From ZC4RG42 sp036676355 (GTDB lineage Bacteria > Pseudomonadota > Gammaproteobacteria > Burkholderiales > SG8-39): DNA of 7,287 nt. The translations under genes were made by a program, and so were the position numbers. The stretch lies in the NCBI GenBank assembly GCA_036676355.1, contig JAKFDA010000098.1, positions 1 through 7,287 of the forward strand, read 5' to 3'. Below, one piece after another: positions 6,378-7,287 of the stretch (position 1 is the first letter of the stretch; the number at the start of each line of letters is the position of its first letter). The notes beneath the pieces are model-generated. The model had not been told where the DNA came from and did not search any database. It saw nothing but the letters and a program-made list of their open reading frames with translations.

Positions 6378-7287
6378 ATGGAAAAAAAGAGCGGAGTCGG
6401 CGAGACCACAAATGCCTTGCCCTCCGGCAGTGGGGCGATGCGCTCCATCGGCGAGAGTTTCCAGCCGAATCTCGCCATGGGCGGCGGCTCGCATAAGCTG
6501 CCGTTCGATCTGCCCCTCGGTCCCGGTGGATACGCGCCGAAGCTCCATCTGCTTTACAACACAGGCTACGGCAATGGCGCGTTCGGTTTGGGATGGGTGA
6601 TATCGGTTCCGTTCATCGAGCGTGCGCGACCGAATCCCTTTGCGCCGCCCTCCGAAGAACAATTCACGCTGGCCGGTGCGGAGCGTCTCGTGGCGCTCGA
6701 CGCATCGCGCTACGTGCCTTTAGTTCAGGCGCAGCTGCAGACTTTCGAACGCGATGGCGACGGATGGCGTTCTCGCACACTCGACTTGGTGGAGATGTCC
6801 TACGGCTCGCACGCCGGCAGTCGGATCTCCGGCACCGTCGATGGTCGCCCGACCACCGTACGCTGGCTGCTCGATCGCATCGTGTTTCCGGGCAATCGCG
6901 TCGTTGAATTCGATTACGAAGCGGTTGGCGCGCAGCGTTATCTCAAACAAGTTCGTTGGAGTGTGTTCCTACTCGAGTTCGAGTACGAAACGCGACCCGA
7001 TCCCTTCTCCCAATTCGCGCTCGGATTCGAGTTGCGCTGCGATCGGCGTTGCGCGTCGATTTCGCTGCACAACGCGACGCTCGCACCGACGACGCGTACG
7101 CGCGCGTACGAGTTTGCCTATCACCTCGCCACGGACGTCGGTACGTCGCTGCTTGCACGCGTCGACATCACCGGCTTTCGCTCGGACGGCGCCGCAGAAG
7201 TAGTCACCTCGAAGCTGCCCACATTCACTTTCGCATACAGCGGCTTCGATCCGGCCGCGCGCCGCATCGAGCAATTCGAATCGAGTA
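6378..7287 (+). CDS. SpvB/TcB-type Tc toxin component (N-terminal part; 3' end outside window)
   Basis: The first 303 residues are an SpvB (Salmonella virulence plasmid 65 kDa B) domain, as found at the start of TcB proteins. Visible family segments are LPSGSGAMRSIGESF (14-28), the GPGGYAPKLHLLYNTGYGNG and FGLGW stretch (48-73), EEQFTLAGAERLVAL, VRWLLDRI, RPDPFSQF (206-213) and, near the end, LPTFTFAYS. In Tc toxins TcB caps the TcA channel through a beta-propeller and, with TcC, builds a hollow Rhs-repeat cocoon around a toxic C-terminus. Those later parts would lie beyond the window. The gene starts 12 bases after the TcA-like stop. It has no clear Shine-Dalgarno site, so translation is probably coupled. 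The start ATG precedes the conserved LPSGSGA segment by 13 residues, a normal spacing. SpvB domains also occur without a Tc context, but the neighbour favours TcB. Confidence 0.93.
   Translation, partial: MEKKSGVGETTNALPSGSGAMRSIGESFQPNLAMGGGSHKLPFDLPLGPGGYAPKLHLLYNTGYGNGAFGLGWVISVPFIERARPNPFAPPSEEQFTLAGAERLVALDASRYVPLVQAQLQTFERDGDGWRSRTLDLVEMSYGSHAGSRISGTVDGRPTTVRWLLDRIVFPGNRVVEFDYEAVGAQRYLKQVRWSVFLLEFEYETRPDPFSQFALGFELRCDRRCASISLHNATLAPTTRTRAYEFAYHLATDVGTSLLARVDITGFRSDGAAEVVTSKLPTFTFAYSGFDPAARRIEQFESS

Noticed and set aside
7095..7110. Perfect 16-base palindrome CGTACGCGCGCGTACG inside the SpvB-like gene
   Set aside because: It lies within coding sequence of alternating CG-rich codons for Thr, Arg, Ala and Tyr, and is most simply a by-product of codon choice.
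1..7287. tRNA or rRNA genes, CRISPR arrays, insertion sequences or attachment sites
   Set aside because: No cloverleaf, regularly spaced direct repeat, transposase-like frame or flanking terminal repeat was seen on reading both strands.

Overview
The window is a GC-rich stretch of bacterial chromosome. It is most likely from a Gram-negative, proteobacterium-like organism. The reasons are a predicted outer-membrane lipoprotein with a lipobox, strong AGGAG-type ribosome binding sites and a GC-biased third codon position. Nothing here fixes the genus.

Layout. (1) Positions 1-1461, minus strand: a phospholipase D superfamily lipoprotein resembling the cardiolipin synthase ClsC, with both HKD motifs intact. 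Its 3' end lies outside the window. (2) Positions 1462-1672: a divergent intergenic region with a good sigma70-like promoter candidate facing right. (3) Positions 1673-2493, plus strand: a probable two-gene operon encoding a small VOC (glyoxalase-fold) protein and a small antibiotic-biosynthesis-monooxygenase-fold (ABM) protein. A short hairpin with a T-rich tail follows. (4) Positions 2494-2930: about 440 bases without a convincing gene, containing two inverted repeats near the next gene. (5) Positions 2931-6365, plus strand: a protein of about 1144 residues. Its C-terminal half resembles the C-terminal part of the Tc (ABC) toxin component TcA, including the TcB-binding domain. Its N-terminal half is a TPR-like helical region with a short collagen-like G-P-T linker. 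(6) Positions 6378-7287, plus strand: the N-terminal 303 residues of an SpvB/TcB-type protein, cut by the window end.

How the parts fit. The last two genes are 12 bases apart and are almost certainly co-transcribed. They form a TcA-like/TcB-like pair, meaning a translocation shaft plus the start of the cocoon that normally encloses an Rhs-type toxic C-terminus. The striking point is that the TcA-like protein is less than half the usual TcA size. It lacks the recognisable TcA N-terminal shell, and the tip of its central helical hairpin has no hydrophobic membrane-inserting stretch. It may be a minimal or repurposed Tc-type assembly. The phospholipase and the VOC/ABM genes look like ordinary chromosomal genes with no visible functional link to the Tc pair.
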